DNA of 64,000 nt. Source: Acholoe squamosa. Taxonomy: Eukaryota > Annelida > Polychaeta > Phyllodocida > Polynoidae. Shown in pieces: positions 1 through 10,445 of the stretch. How positions within the stretch are numbered: the first letter of the stretch is position 1; every line of letters starts with the position of its first letter. The notes below the pieces were generated by a model, which worked only from the letters and a program-made list of their open reading frames with translations, was not told the origin of the DNA and ran no database searches. The translations under genes and the position numbers were made by a program. The DNA lies in contig OX439043.1 in the NCBI GenBank assembly GCA_949317995.1, positions 42,599,560 to 42,663,559 on the forward strand, read 5' to 3'.

Positions 1-240
1 ATATCTTCCATTGTCCAACTCGACTTGTATCTGCTTGGTGACCAAGTCTCTAGTGTCTGATTTCAGAGCAGACCTATGGTTGGGCTGCTCTGCACCTATA
101 TCCTCCTTAAACACATTGGTTATATGGAACCCCTCACTTACTCCTTTCATAATAAAGTCCCAGTCTTTATCTCCTGGTGCGAGTAACTCAGCCCAACCTT
201 CAGGCAGCAGTGCACCTCTACCTGATGGTGGGTCAATTTC
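1..240 (-). pseudogene. Partial pol-like segment (region upstream of RT), fossil
   Basis: The minus strand is open from 240 to the window edge. It reads as a segment with the spaced pattern W-x2-LL, FIMKGVSEGF, then NHRSALKS and a final ELDNGRY. In DIRS/Ngaro-like pol proteins a similar W...GF...N..SA...EL..GRY stretch lies just before the RT palm. It directly follows the gag-like piece at 241-798, in the expected gag-then-pol order. The RT catalytic motifs would lie outside the window, so the assignment is by pattern only. Confidence 0.45.
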
Positions 241-798
241 CTAGGTTTTAGCTAGATGAAGGTATTTGCAGGTTTCCCCATAATCACACTCTCCCCTGCG
301 TAAGAACTGCCTACACTCTGTATCCTTGTCCTTCCTTTTAGGGGCCTGCTTTTTATCAACTTTGGCCTCTGGGGCTTGGGGTTTACTTATAAGGGAGAGG
401 GACTCCAGTTGCCCAGCCTGCTCTCCCCACCTAAAACCCCCATAGGCCTGCTGCTCCCTGTAGGACACATCATAATTGAGGATAGATTTCCAGGTATAAG
501 TCTCAGCAAGTTCAAACACAAACATCATGTAGGTGAGGTAATCAGCATAATGCTTTAACTCCAGCTCCCCTTCAGTAATGAGATGGTACATTATACGCAC
601 ACTGCCTGCCCCCCACTCTGCCTGTGTAAGGTAGGTGTGATGGTCTTTGTCCTGCTTGACCATGAGTGCTCCATCGGTACCCTGTACACACTGCACAGTA
701 GCCTTCTTCCTCTTAGACACCCTTTCTTTAACTGCAGGTGAGAGAAAATCCATAACCTGGTGTGCCTTTTTTGCTGTAGACCAGAGTGAGAGCAGCAT
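241..798 (-). pseudogene. Gag-like fossil with CCCH zinc finger
   Basis: A 185-residue open stretch. The centre (about residues 65-130) is rich in aromatic and acidic residues, including YLTYMMFVFELAETYTW and a later FRWGEQ. This resembles the gag core of tyrosine-recombinase retroelements, where a YD..YR..QA..FRWG pattern recurs. Residues about 162-181 form a C-x8-C-x5-C-x3-H zinc finger, preceded by a lysine-rich linker. The likely role in a live element is RNA binding and particle assembly. A cellular CCCH protein is an alternative, but the pol-like sequence just downstream favours a retroelement. Treated as a fossil. Confidence 0.5.
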
Positions 799-1043
799 GC
801 TGAGTTCATACCTCTTTGTGCCATAACTATGTCCTGGAGGGTGTTGCTCCTATAGTAAAAGGAGGAGCTGGCTAAAAATGCCCTTGTTTCCAGTCCTTTC
901 TTTTCATGTAGCTATGACTTGTCCCTTTTGTTGCTTACAAGTGGTCATTCAAGTATGCTGCTAAAAAAGAGGGCATTTGAGTCGGTACCTAGTTTGGAGA
1001 AATCAGTCAGTATAATAAACTATAGAGTGTGTGACATGAGTAG

Positions 1044-1388
1044 CAGGGGCGTAGGAAAAGGGGGGCCAGGGGGGCCTGGGCCCCCCCAATCATGAAGGAG
1101 GTGGGGCCTGAGTATGTCTGGGCCCCCCCAATATTTTCCAAGAACTCATAAACACAATGGAAAAGAAGCTAAAACTTTACATCTCAAATTAGATTATTAT
1201 GGTGATGTCATAGGGAAAATGGGGGTCTGAGCCTAAAGTCAGATCCAAAATTTACCAAAAATAACTTTTCTATATGAATTCTATATACGCCTTATATAGA
1301 CACCATCACGCATCAGCTGACAATTCAAGGTGGTCGCGATGGTGCCCTCGCCGGGCCCCCCCAATAAAGATTTGCTTCCTACGCCTCT
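1044..1388. mobile_element. MITE, 345 bp, CAGRGGCGTAGGAA termini (hAT-like)
   Basis: The left end CAGGGGCGTAGGAA (1044) mirrors the right end, whose reverse complement is CAGAGGCGTAGGAA (13 of 14 bases). Flanking GAGTAG occurs at 1038-1043 and 1389-1394 as a short target duplication, although its exact length is ambiguous by one base. CAGGGGCG-type ends are common in hAT elements, which normally make 8-bp duplications, so the superfamily is tentative. Inside, GGGCCCCCCCAAT occurs twice near the left end and a shorter relative near the right end. No coding capacity. Confidence 0.65.
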
Positions 1389-1593
1389 GAGTAGGTACCT
1401 GGTAGTGCAGCTCTCTCTATTTTAAACAAGGCAGGTGACTTTTCAGACTAATGTGGTTAGTGCAAGTACTTAGGTGAAGCAGTGCACGACTTGTTTAGAA
1501 AAGAGGGCACATACTCACAGCTCTTTTTACAATAGGAGCAACACAACTCCTGTAGGTGGAGGTGATGGGACATACCCGGTAGTTGCTGTGGGC

Positions 1594-1995
1594 TTATCCC
1601 CGGTAGCAGACAGTGTGGCTCCTGCCATGGCCTTCAAAATCCCCACCTGCCTCCAGGATAGCTTGATTTGGGTCCACAACAGGGGTTGCTGTTGTCTCCT
1701 TGCTAGATCCACTTTCGTCATGAGCTTCTTGCCGTGAAGCCACAGTAACCTGGCCAAAGTGCTCATTACCTAAGGCTGCAAGGCCCATCTGAAGTGCCCT
1801 TTTCTGTCCCCCAGTTATATCCAAGCCAGCTACATCACTGGCATTCATACCTCTTAGGACGAGCAGCTCATTATACTCCTCCTTTGTTAAAGTGGTGATT
1901 GTCTTTCTTTTCATCTTCCACTTGTCCCCCCATTCAGTGATATTGAAAGGGGTTTCCTCCTGCCCCTCTGTAACAGAGGCCTCAGTCAGTATCAT
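1594..1995 (-). pseudogene. Possible N-terminal gag fragment, fossil
   Basis: A 133-residue minus-strand open stretch, acidic and threonine-rich, with the segment TLTKEEYNELLVLRGM. There is no recognisable domain. It is assigned to the same fossil only because it lies upstream of the CCCH gag piece on the same strand and has protein-like composition. It is separated from that piece by about 0.8 kb that contains a MITE. It could be a chance ORF. Confidence 0.3.
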
Positions 1996-2067
1996 TAATC
2001 ATCTCCTACACGCTGCTGCTGCAGCTTGCTGTGACTCACAGACACGTGTGAGTGAGAGGGTAAGGAG

Positions 2068-2809
<742 letters not shown>

Positions 2810-3879
2810 CCCATTTAGCAAGCCCACTTTGGGCCAATTCAGTTTCCACTCAGATAAGCTGGTTCAAAGCAGGTAGAATACAGTTAATGGTTGTAGGTTA
2901 GGTATGTGGTAGGCTTCCAGTTAGGGCCATATTTGTTTGCCCTAATATGACAAACTGAATTGAGACTTGGGCTCCCAACAGTTTTTGTCCTCAGCAAGAT
3001 TTGGACACACATCAGCTCCAAAACGGGCATACACTTTGGGCACAGGAGGCCATTTCTACTATGACAACACCCTGCCCTACAACTGCTAATCCTATATACT
3101 ATTCCAATTTTGATACAAGTAGGAGTGTGCAGTCGTATCATGTTAAGAAATGGACTCCAGATTGGTTTCAAAGTGGGCACCCCAAACTAGGCATAGATAA
3201 GTTTCAAATATGATTGCCAAGTTTGGGCTTAGGATGGGTTTCCACAAGGCGTATACTCAGCTGGGAGGTCTAGACTTTGACACTAGATGGCCCTACTATA
3301 TCCTATGGAGAGCTTCCCCCGATTTAGTGTCCTTTAGTATGATATAATAAAAATAGGTTAGCGTATTAGATAAATTGTAACATTTCACAGATATTTTCAG
3401 AGTTTGGAACTACTTGCATAATAACTTTGAAATGGACAGAGTAAGGTGATGCCAGCAGTAATCAAGTGATTACATTATTCCTGTGGTAATGAGTTTATCT
3501 CAAGTATTGAATCATGCATCCCATTGGTCACACCATTAGGAGCCACAACAAATATGGTGTGGGCAACAGTGTTTTTTTTACAGGGCACTTATTTTTGGAA
3601 CTGATCTATGTCCAGTTCGGGGGTGCACATTTTGAAACCAATATGTGCCCAATGTGTTTGTCTATTTTGAAGCTGATGTGTATCCAAATCAGTAAGCCTG
3701 ATGTGGCCCACACATCTTGCTGAGGATAAATCAGCTTAGCCCATTAGGGCAACCCAATGTGGCCCTCGTTGGAAACGTACCATGTGCCCAACCTAAACCG
3801 TCGAACTTTATTTTGCCCATTCTGAACCAGCTTCGCTGTGTGAAGGTTGAATTGGCCCCTAGTGGGTTTACTCCATGGG
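2810..3879. mobile_element. Foldback (long inverted repeat) element, about 1.07 kb
   Basis: The left arm (2810 to about 3225) is matched in reverse complement by the right arm (about 3580-3879). Landmarks found in both arms are CCCACT..GGGGCCAATTCA, AAGCTGGTTC, GGGCCA(C/T)ATT..TTGCCCTAAT and GCTGATGTGTRTCCAAATC. The left arm carries about 110 bp (about 3050-3163) absent from the right. The ends pair as TCCCAT..AG(C/T)AA. The central 350 bp is unpaired and non-coding. Related sequence lies at 11830-12070. Confidence 0.65.
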
Positions 3880-4299
3880 AATGTCATTCATTGGTACCTC
3901 TTGGTACATGGCTAATCAGTAATGGGTTTAGGTTCTTAGTTTCACATGGTTGAAAGTTGAGAGCAGTTCATGTGCATCTATAACATGTTATATCTTCCAA
4001 TGTCCGAAAACAGAAGGGGCCAACATACAATGCTCGTTCCTTACATCCCTAAAATAATTCTTCATAAACTGTTACCTTTGTTTCCTTTTGTGATTTTAAT
4101 CCAGAAAGAGGGATGGTAAAGATTAGGTATTATTTTGTCCATCAGGAGCATGAACAAGGCTATGACTCAGGAGGGGATCTAAAAGTTGAAATCTTCATTA
4201 CATCTCTATACTTAGACAAATATCATCTGATCAAATACTTTTGACGAGTTGACAATTTTGAAATTAGAATGTAAAAAAAGGTAGATCATATACATTTCC
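3880..4299. other. Anonymous non-coding DNA
   Basis: No supported gene or repeat seen. Confidence 0.5.
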
Positions 4300-4302
4300 T
4301 TA

Positions 4303-4432
4303 AGGGCTGCATCCACTGTGACGGATGGACCATCCGTCTCCCTTCATCCGGTTTTTGCTCCATAGAAATCAATGATAAATATGACGGATGAAACCGACGG
4401 ATGGTCCATCCGTCGGCAGTGGATGCACCCCT
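4303..4432. mobile_element. MITE copy 1, 130 bp, TTA target duplication (PIF/Harbinger-like)
   Basis: Ends AGGGCTGCATCCACTG and CAGTGGATGCACCCCT, flanked by TTA at 4300-4302 and 4433-4435. Each arm contains a GACGGATGGACCATCCGTC-type palindrome, so the element folds almost end to end. A 3-bp TTA/TAA duplication is the hallmark of PIF/Harbinger elements. A second copy is at 46579-46707. Confidence 0.8.
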
Positions 4433-4435
4433 TTA

Positions 4436-5325
4436 GTGAGAGCTTGCGATGGAACCACCTCCTGACTAAGAATACGAAGTCATTTCCATTTGCAAATTGG
4501 CTGGATTCGCATTCAGATACTGTCACATTGAGTGTAGACCTTATCTAAAAGCATATAAATCGATCTTGATAGAAATTATATCTACAATGAGATCAATTCA
4601 GCCTACACTGCTCCAAATCATTGTAGGACAGAATCCGTCACGTATAGAACCAGTGGTTCTTCTTCCTCTAGAGCCTATTCATTTAGATCTAGGTGGTTGG
4701 CTAATACAAGCTAAGATGGAACCCATACTAAGCTTCTTTGGATAGAACAACTTAAGAAACACTAATGCAAATGATGCCACCCTAACCCATTATAAAAACA
4801 GGAGCCCAGGGTACATTCCCATGCTCCTTGCTGAACTAGGTACATTGTCCGCCCACCACGTGGATGTATACAGTTAGAGTCCTTATAATTCTACAACACA
4901 GTTGTTCCTGCTATAGGATGAACCTACATAGAGTAACGGGTCCTATTAGTGGACAGGCTTTAATAGTGGACACTCTGATATAAATTCATAGTCAGGTTCA
5001 TTAGATATGATGAACTGAGTAAATAATGGCTTTAGACATTGGATACATACATTTTCTATGATCCTGACCTACAAAAACCCAATACATAGATGAGGAACAT
5101 AATGGCAGGGTGCATTAAGGCCTCTATTCCCAGTACATGTCACATATGTAGAATAGCTGGTACCAAAATGGAGAGGCTGATAGACTATCCTAGGCCATGG
5201 CTGTTAACTGGATAGCTAACCCATTTACCAACTTACGACTGATAAGAAGGGCCTTTCCAGACAATTCACACAAGTTGACTCAGTGACAATCTGTTCCTCT
5301 ATGCAATATACTGCATGGGTGACGA
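4436..5325. other. Anonymous non-coding DNA
   Basis: AT-rich, with no supported gene, RNA or clear repeat. Confidence 0.5.
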
Positions 5326-5991
5326 GGAGGTTAATTCAAAGGGCTCTGCCATCGCTACCTATGTGATGTTAGCGTAGGCACATCTCTTACCATCTCATAA
5401 GACCTAGTGTTACTAGACTAAAATAGCTAGTGGTGTTAGGCCAGTCAGTGATAGAAAGTACTATGCAGTCCTTCACTATTCCACTTCCGCTACTAACACC
5501 ACCCTTTATTTTATTCTGAGAAACGATAGTGGTTTCCCCCTGAGTGCAAGAGCACCTGTGTGGGGGGACATTCCTCATCACAAAAGTGAATAAGTGAATG
5601 CACCTGCTGACGGTCCTTGTGGGCTATTGAGGTTACTCATGATTTAAGAGCACTTGAATGGGCTTTCCCATAGTTCTTGAGGGCTCTTCAGTCTACTCAT
5701 GTGTTAAGGACATAGTAATATCATACTTCCCTTCACTCTTTAAGTTGGTGACATACTTCAAGGCATTTCAGGGTCAAGTGTTATTTTTTCTCTGTGGACC
5801 TGTTGCCACTGTGCACAGTTATTTTCTGCTTGGAATAGTAAAAGCAGGGCTGACACTAACAGCGCTCACTAAAAAGTAGCTGGCTATTAGAAAGGAAAGC
5901 AGCCTGGCCTTACCATCACAGTAAGGAATAAGGGATGGAAATCACTAACATCGCATAGGTAGCGATGGCAGAGCCTTTTGAACTAACCTCC
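5326..5991. mobile_element. P-family TIR element copy 1, 666 bp
   Basis: Imperfect terminal inverted repeats of about 50 bp. The left one starts GGAGGTTAATTCAAAGGGC and continues CTGCCATCGCTACCTATG. The right one ends with its mirror CATAGGTAGCGATGGCAG..TTAACCTCC, with a few mismatches. The interior has no coding capacity but shares blocks with copies at 41.0, 43.5 and 60.4 kb, such as a 'GAGGGCTCTTCAGTCTACTCATG' block seen inverted near 60.73 kb. It is non-autonomous. The superfamily is unresolved because no unambiguous target duplication was seen. Confidence 0.7.
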
Positions 5992-6049
5992 AGGTTTTCT
6001 ATGAATGCTTATAATCCATAATAGATACAGTATATATTGAACAAGTAAC

Positions 6050-6157
6050 CAATGGATAACTCATGACGAGTAGGGGTTATCGACGGATAATAACACGAGG
6101 CCGTAGGCCGAGTGTTATTATCGTCGATAACCCCCACGAGTCATGAGTTATCCATTG
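6050..6157. repeat. 108-bp near-perfect palindrome
   Basis: Arms 6050-6098 and 6109-6157 pair almost completely. The outer end is CAATGGATAACTCATGA and its mirror. The small centre contains GAGGCCGTAGGCCGAG. It is probably a tiny palindromic MITE. No coding content. Confidence 0.75.
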
Positions 6158-6284
6158 ACTACTCATTTTATACCACGAAACCAATAAATAATCAATATTA
6201 TACCAATAAATTCAAGTTGAAAACAAAAATTATTCCCCCTCCCCTGGACTCGATGCCAGCCATTGTGTGTGTACACAGGTACAT

Positions 6285-6605
6285 ACACCTTAGTGCCCGG
6301 CAGCGGACAGTGACAGCGCCCGTCTCGGCTCGGACAGGCAGCGGCACACGGCTAAAGATTTCAATGCGTCTCGCTGTTATGTTTGTGTAGAATACACCTC
6401 ATCGCCCGGCAGCGGACAGCGACAGCGCACACGGCGAAAAAAGATGCTTCTCGCGGTTATGTTTGTGTATAATACACCTCCTCACCCGGCAGCAGACAGC
6501 GACTGCGCACACGGCGAAAAAAGATGCTTCTCACGGTTATGTTCGTGTATAATACACCTCCTCACCCAGCAGCGGACAGCAACAGCGCACACGGCGAAAA
6601 AAGAG
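6285..6605. repeat. GC-rich tandem array, about 80-bp unit
   Basis: The unit starts near CCCGGCAGCGGACAGCGACA and includes CACACGGCGAAAAAAGATGC and TTATGTTTGTGTATAATACA. Copies begin near 6288, 6398, 6478 and 6558. The last two spacings are exactly 80 bp and the first is 110 bp. The array runs straight into a tRNA-like sequence, and part of the unit recurs at about 6715-6775. Confidence 0.8.
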
Positions 6606-6682
6606 GCGCCCGGACCGGGGCTCGATCCACGTATCTCTGACAGCTGAGCGCAAAGCGCTAACCGCTAGACCACCGTGTCTCC
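6605..6682 (-). repeat. Decayed tRNA-like sequence (SINE head)
   Basis: The minus strand has a box A-like TGGTCTAGCGGTTAGCGC (about 6654-6671) and a box B-like GGATCGAGCCC (about 6618-6628) at tRNA spacing. The acceptor and T stems do not pair, so it is not a functional tRNA gene. It is fused to the 80-bp tandem array, as in a tRNA-derived SINE. Confidence 0.55.
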
Positions 6683-6815
6683 TCCTTCAGCGGCCGTGTC
6701 GGCTTGGATATATTTGAATGCGTCCCACGGTTATGTATACACGATCGGTACACACGCCTCGGCGCCCGGCTAGGCTTCCTTTGTTTGGTTTAGCTCTAGC
6801 CAACCACCTCTCGTC

Positions 6816-6905
6816 AGTCCCTGTGGCGCAGTGCATAGGGAGTTGGATTTGGGATGTGAGACTGCAGGTTCGATCCCTACCCTGGCCTGGAAAATTTTGT
6901 GGGTT
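6816..6905 (+). mobile_element. tRNA-derived SINE fragment
   Basis: Box A-like TGTGGCGCAGTGCATAGGG and box B GGTTCGATCCC (near 6867-6877) sit about 40 bp apart. A cloverleaf cannot be closed. AAAATTTTGTGGG follows. Confidence 0.6.
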
Positions 6906-6956
6906 TTAACATGTAACATATGACATGGGAGGACATGAGAGGTGTGCGGTTATCCT

Positions 6957-7018
6957 GGATAACCACACGCCTTACATGGATAACCGCACGCCTTCCATTG
7001 ATAACCGCACGCCTTCCA
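6957..7018. repeat. Short minisatellite, about 2.5 x 24 bp
   Basis: GATAACCGCACGCCTTCCA-type units repeat, each with small changes. Confidence 0.75.
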
Positions 7019-8317
7019 AAATTGATGTTACAGCCTATAGGGTGTGCAATATCGGAAGATATGTGGATGGGAATAGACCCCAAAAAGCACTATGTAAGCC
7101 AGAAATCATGGTATAACCATTGGTACTTTTACAGTAAGAGGCACCTAATGGCGGACATCTGGTAAATACTAAGCATTCTTTGCATTGATATCAGCTATGT
7201 CCCTTCAATTCTGATAATAGTAGGCTAACCTACCATGTGAACACATTTGTACATGAATATCCCATGTTATCACGTGATAATTGAAGGAAACGACATGGAA
7301 TTTGTAATCCTCATGAAAGATATCAGGCATTTCAGTTCATATACCTTACGTGATGTATATTGCAGAGATCACTAGTAAAACGACACCCAGGTTAAGGTTT
7401 ATGTGTAATTATGTTATATCTTATAGAATTGATTCATAATGATATATTTCTTGCCTTCTGTCTATTAGGCAAGTCCACTGTCTGCTATTAGGTGCCTATG
7501 TCCACTATTAGGGGCCAAATCAACATATATATAAGCATACTTTACACATGGCAAACCATAATGTGGTTTTAAAACTGCATCCCCATCTGGTACATAAGTA
7601 TTATGGGCATCTCATCTGATAGATAAGCAAATGTCAATGACGGCCTATAGGGCCTATAAGGCCTCGTTGAATACAGCAGACTAACTTTGGGGAATACAAT
7701 GCAAAAATATTCCATGGGAGTTGACATTTGCATTTATGTCATGGCCCTACGGGGTTAATTTGCTTTAAAATAGAGAAACACAGCTCAGATCTGTTCAGAA
7801 TCCAAGATGGCGGACACCCATTGAAATCGGCCACATTGTATTCTATCCCCCCCCATTGAATATGGCATATCCAGTCCTGTTCTATAGTAACGGTCGTATC
7901 TGCCATGACATAATATGGATTTGATCATCCTTGTATCTATAGAGGTATCGAGAGATAACTAATAACTGTCTGCATATTGGGTCTTTTACTCTACCAGATT
8001 TACATTCTGCTGTAGCTACAGGTGATTCTACTGCCTACTTACAGGGTTATTTATAGCCCATTTACAATTGCGGCTGAGAGTGTAAAGGCCATTTGGTACG
8101 ACAGTTCTGTACAACTGGAGGCCTTCTGGTGACACTATCTAATTGTAGCATATTAAACCCCTTCCACCATAAAGCAGGATTTGCACGCAAATCCCAGGGA
8201 GTAACGGAAATCCATGCATGAAAGAGTAACTTAAGAGATGACCTCCAAAGATACAAACGTTACCATTGACCAGGTGTCTAAAACTCAAACTTTGACCCAT
8301 CATAAAAGTGGCTAGTC
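7019..8317. other. Anonymous non-coding DNA
   Basis: No supported gene. Only minor patches stand out: CTATTAGG repeats near 7465-7515 and a C-run near 7848. Confidence 0.5.
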
Positions 8318-8525
8318 AGGAGGCTGTTGCGAAAAGATTGGGGATGCCTTCTCACTGTAGCTAACTCACCTACCAGTTCCCTGTGTTTCTCTATCCTGAG
8401 AAACCACATCCCACCTTAAACTGTAATGGAATTTTACTCTAATGGAATCAACCTCCTCTGAATCAGACTGTGTTGTGAAAGGTTGGGGGAATTGGTTCCA
8501 TGATTGGTTCCACCTGAACACATGT

Positions 8526-9132
8526 GAGCCAGCAAGCAGAAAGGACAGTTACTGCGGGATTTAGTACCAGATTTAGCCACCAGGGGGCACCACTATGGAC
8601 TAGAATAGGAAAAATATGACTAAAACTGTTATAGACTACTTTTTTATGGAGAATTCAATGGTTTTTGATAAAACGTTCTATTTTGGGTGGAAAGGTTCCA
8701 AATTTGGCATGTAAAAAGAATGTTTTTGGGCCAAAATAGGCATTTTTGTTGATTTCTGTTGCCATGGAAACATGATTTTCATTCTAAATAGGAAAATCAA
8801 TGATCCCATTTGAAGGAACATCCCACAAGGTTTACTATGGTGAAAACAGAATGAAAATACCATTTCTAGATCAAAAGTTATGGGCAAAAGAATAAAAATT
8901 TATACGAATTTAGCTAATTAGCATAAATTATGCTAATTAGCTATATATCTCATGACCAATTAGATATAGAGCTTATTAACATATTTGAAATGGTCACACC
9001 TACCTATATCTAGCAAGCCATTCCTCCAAAACTAACAGGAGTATCTTCTCATGCTATGTATCACTGTAGAGCTAGTGATTTGAATTTTAAAGTTGACTTT
9101 TAGCACGGAGCACCCTTTCTCCTTGCCTCTAC
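8526..9132 (-). mobile_element. S-family element copy 1, 607 bp, inserted in an R copy
   Basis: The reverse complement of the copies at 44365 and 45255. It lies inside an R copy, whose right half resumes near 9140. Flanking ACACATGT (8518-8525) and ACACATTC (9133-9140) match in six of eight bases, consistent with an 8-bp target duplication. The centre contains a palindrome built on TAGCTAATTAGCATAA. A 69-codon ORF inside is a shadow of the repeat. Confidence 0.75.
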
Positions 9133-9572
9133 ACACATTCCATACTACGTAGGCCAGAGAATTGGAGGAAGGACCTATCCGGGAATTGGTTCTCACTTGG
9201 GAAGTATTCACTAACTCAGAAGCACTCCTGGTGGCTGTTGCATAACCATTGGAAGTCACTTCTGTCAGAGGTGTACTTCCAAAAACAGAAGGCACTCATC
9301 TTTGGTAGTCTCTTCTCTATTGCATTGCCAAAAGGCACTTCCCAACAGAAGTGGTCCAGAAGTGGTTAGTAACAACCTCTCAACTGGAAGTTGCTTCCTA
9401 CATGCTGTCGCATAAGTATGTAGGTGTGGGCAGTCTGGGAAGCACTCAGGTATGATCACTTTTTGCAACACAGTTTGATTTGTGGCAAAGTGACTACTTC
9501 TGGACTAGAGTATTGGAAGTGATTCTGAGTGGTTAAGAAGAGGAGGGACGTGGGAAGAGAGGTACCTACCCT

Positions 9573-9980
9573 GGAGGCTGTTGCGAAAAGATTTGGAATT
9601 CAATTCTCACTGTAACTAATGCATCTTCCAGTTCCTCCCGATTCTCCACCCAGGGAGACCAATTCCCACCTTATACTATAATGGAATTGACTTACTCTGA
9701 ATTAGACTGCATTGCAAAAAGTTGAGGAATTGGTTCCATGATTAATTCCACCTGAATGCTTTCCATAGCCGAAAGGCCAGGGAATTGGAGAAAGGAACTG
9801 TCTGGGAATTGGTTCTCGATTAGGAAGCATTCACCAGTTCCTGACCACTCCTAAACTACTTCTATGACCAATTATCTTTTGGCAACCCAACAGAGAATTG
9901 ATTCCCTGAGGTCAGTCAGTTCCATTTTGGGAATACCACCTCCGACAAAATCGTTTCCAAGTCTTTTTGCAATAGCCTGC
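9573..9980 (+). mobile_element. R-family copy, about 408 bp, both ends present
   Basis: Starts GGAGGCTGTTGCGAAAAG and ends CTTTTTGCAATAGCCTGC. The interior matches the copy at 49204-49619 throughout. Non-coding. Confidence 0.7.
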
Positions 9981-10445
9981 TGAAAAGCAAGTTCTGAATC
10001 TTTTTGCAACAGCCTCCAGGATGCTATTGCGAAAAGAATCGGAATCGGATTCTCACTGACGCAACTCACCTTCCAGTTCCTGCCTGTTCTGCTGCTCAGA
10101 ACAAACTTCTTACCTTACACTCAGAATCAATCCTCTTAATGTGAGTCATACTGGAAAGCATTCCCCAATTCATGAAAACTTAAGAATCAATTCTATAACC
10201 TATTACCTTGCTGCAAAACAGGGGAGAAGTCATTGCTTGGGGGTAGTCAGTTCCCATTTGGGAATAGCACCTCCGCCAGAATTGAATTCCTGTCCTTTCG
10301 CAACACCCTCCAGCTGGACCACTTGTATGACCAATTACCTTTTGGCAACACCACAGAGAATTGATTCCCTGAGGTCAGTCAGTTCCGTTTTGGGAATAGC
10401 TCTTCCGACAGAACTCAATTCATATCCTTTTACAACACCCTCCTG

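Larger units (their letters stand above)
1..1995 (-). mobile_element. Decayed gag/pol retroelement fossil, cut by the left window edge
   Basis: Three minus-strand coding remnants (1594-1995, 241-798 and 240-1) lie in gag-to-pol order and run off the left edge. The middle piece has a CCCH zinc finger and a gag-like core. The last resembles the segment that precedes reverse transcriptase in tyrosine-recombinase (DIRS/Ngaro-like) retroelements. The family assignment is inference from sequence style. The copy is broken, with at least a few breaks, and a separate MITE sits at 1044-1388 between the gag pieces. No terminal repeats are visible, so its length and age cannot be set beyond 'older than the Ngaro copy at 24.85 kb'. 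Confidence 0.5.
8318..10445. repeat. R-family TIR element cluster
   Basis: Several whole and partial copies of one element lie end to end. The left end is AGGCTGTTGCGAAAAGATT and the right end is its mirror (TTTTTGCAACAGCCT). Shared interior landmarks are CTTCCAGTTCC, AATTGGTTCCATGATTGGTTC and TGAGGTCAGTCAGTTCC. The first copy (from about 8320) is split by an S element. Extra right halves end near 10018, 10310 and 10443, which points to repeated insertion or local duplication. No ORF of note. Confidence 0.7.

Noticed and set aside
2884-3213. Opposed ORFs of 98 and 70 codons
   Set aside because: They lie in the arm of a foldback element and have no domain or codon signature.
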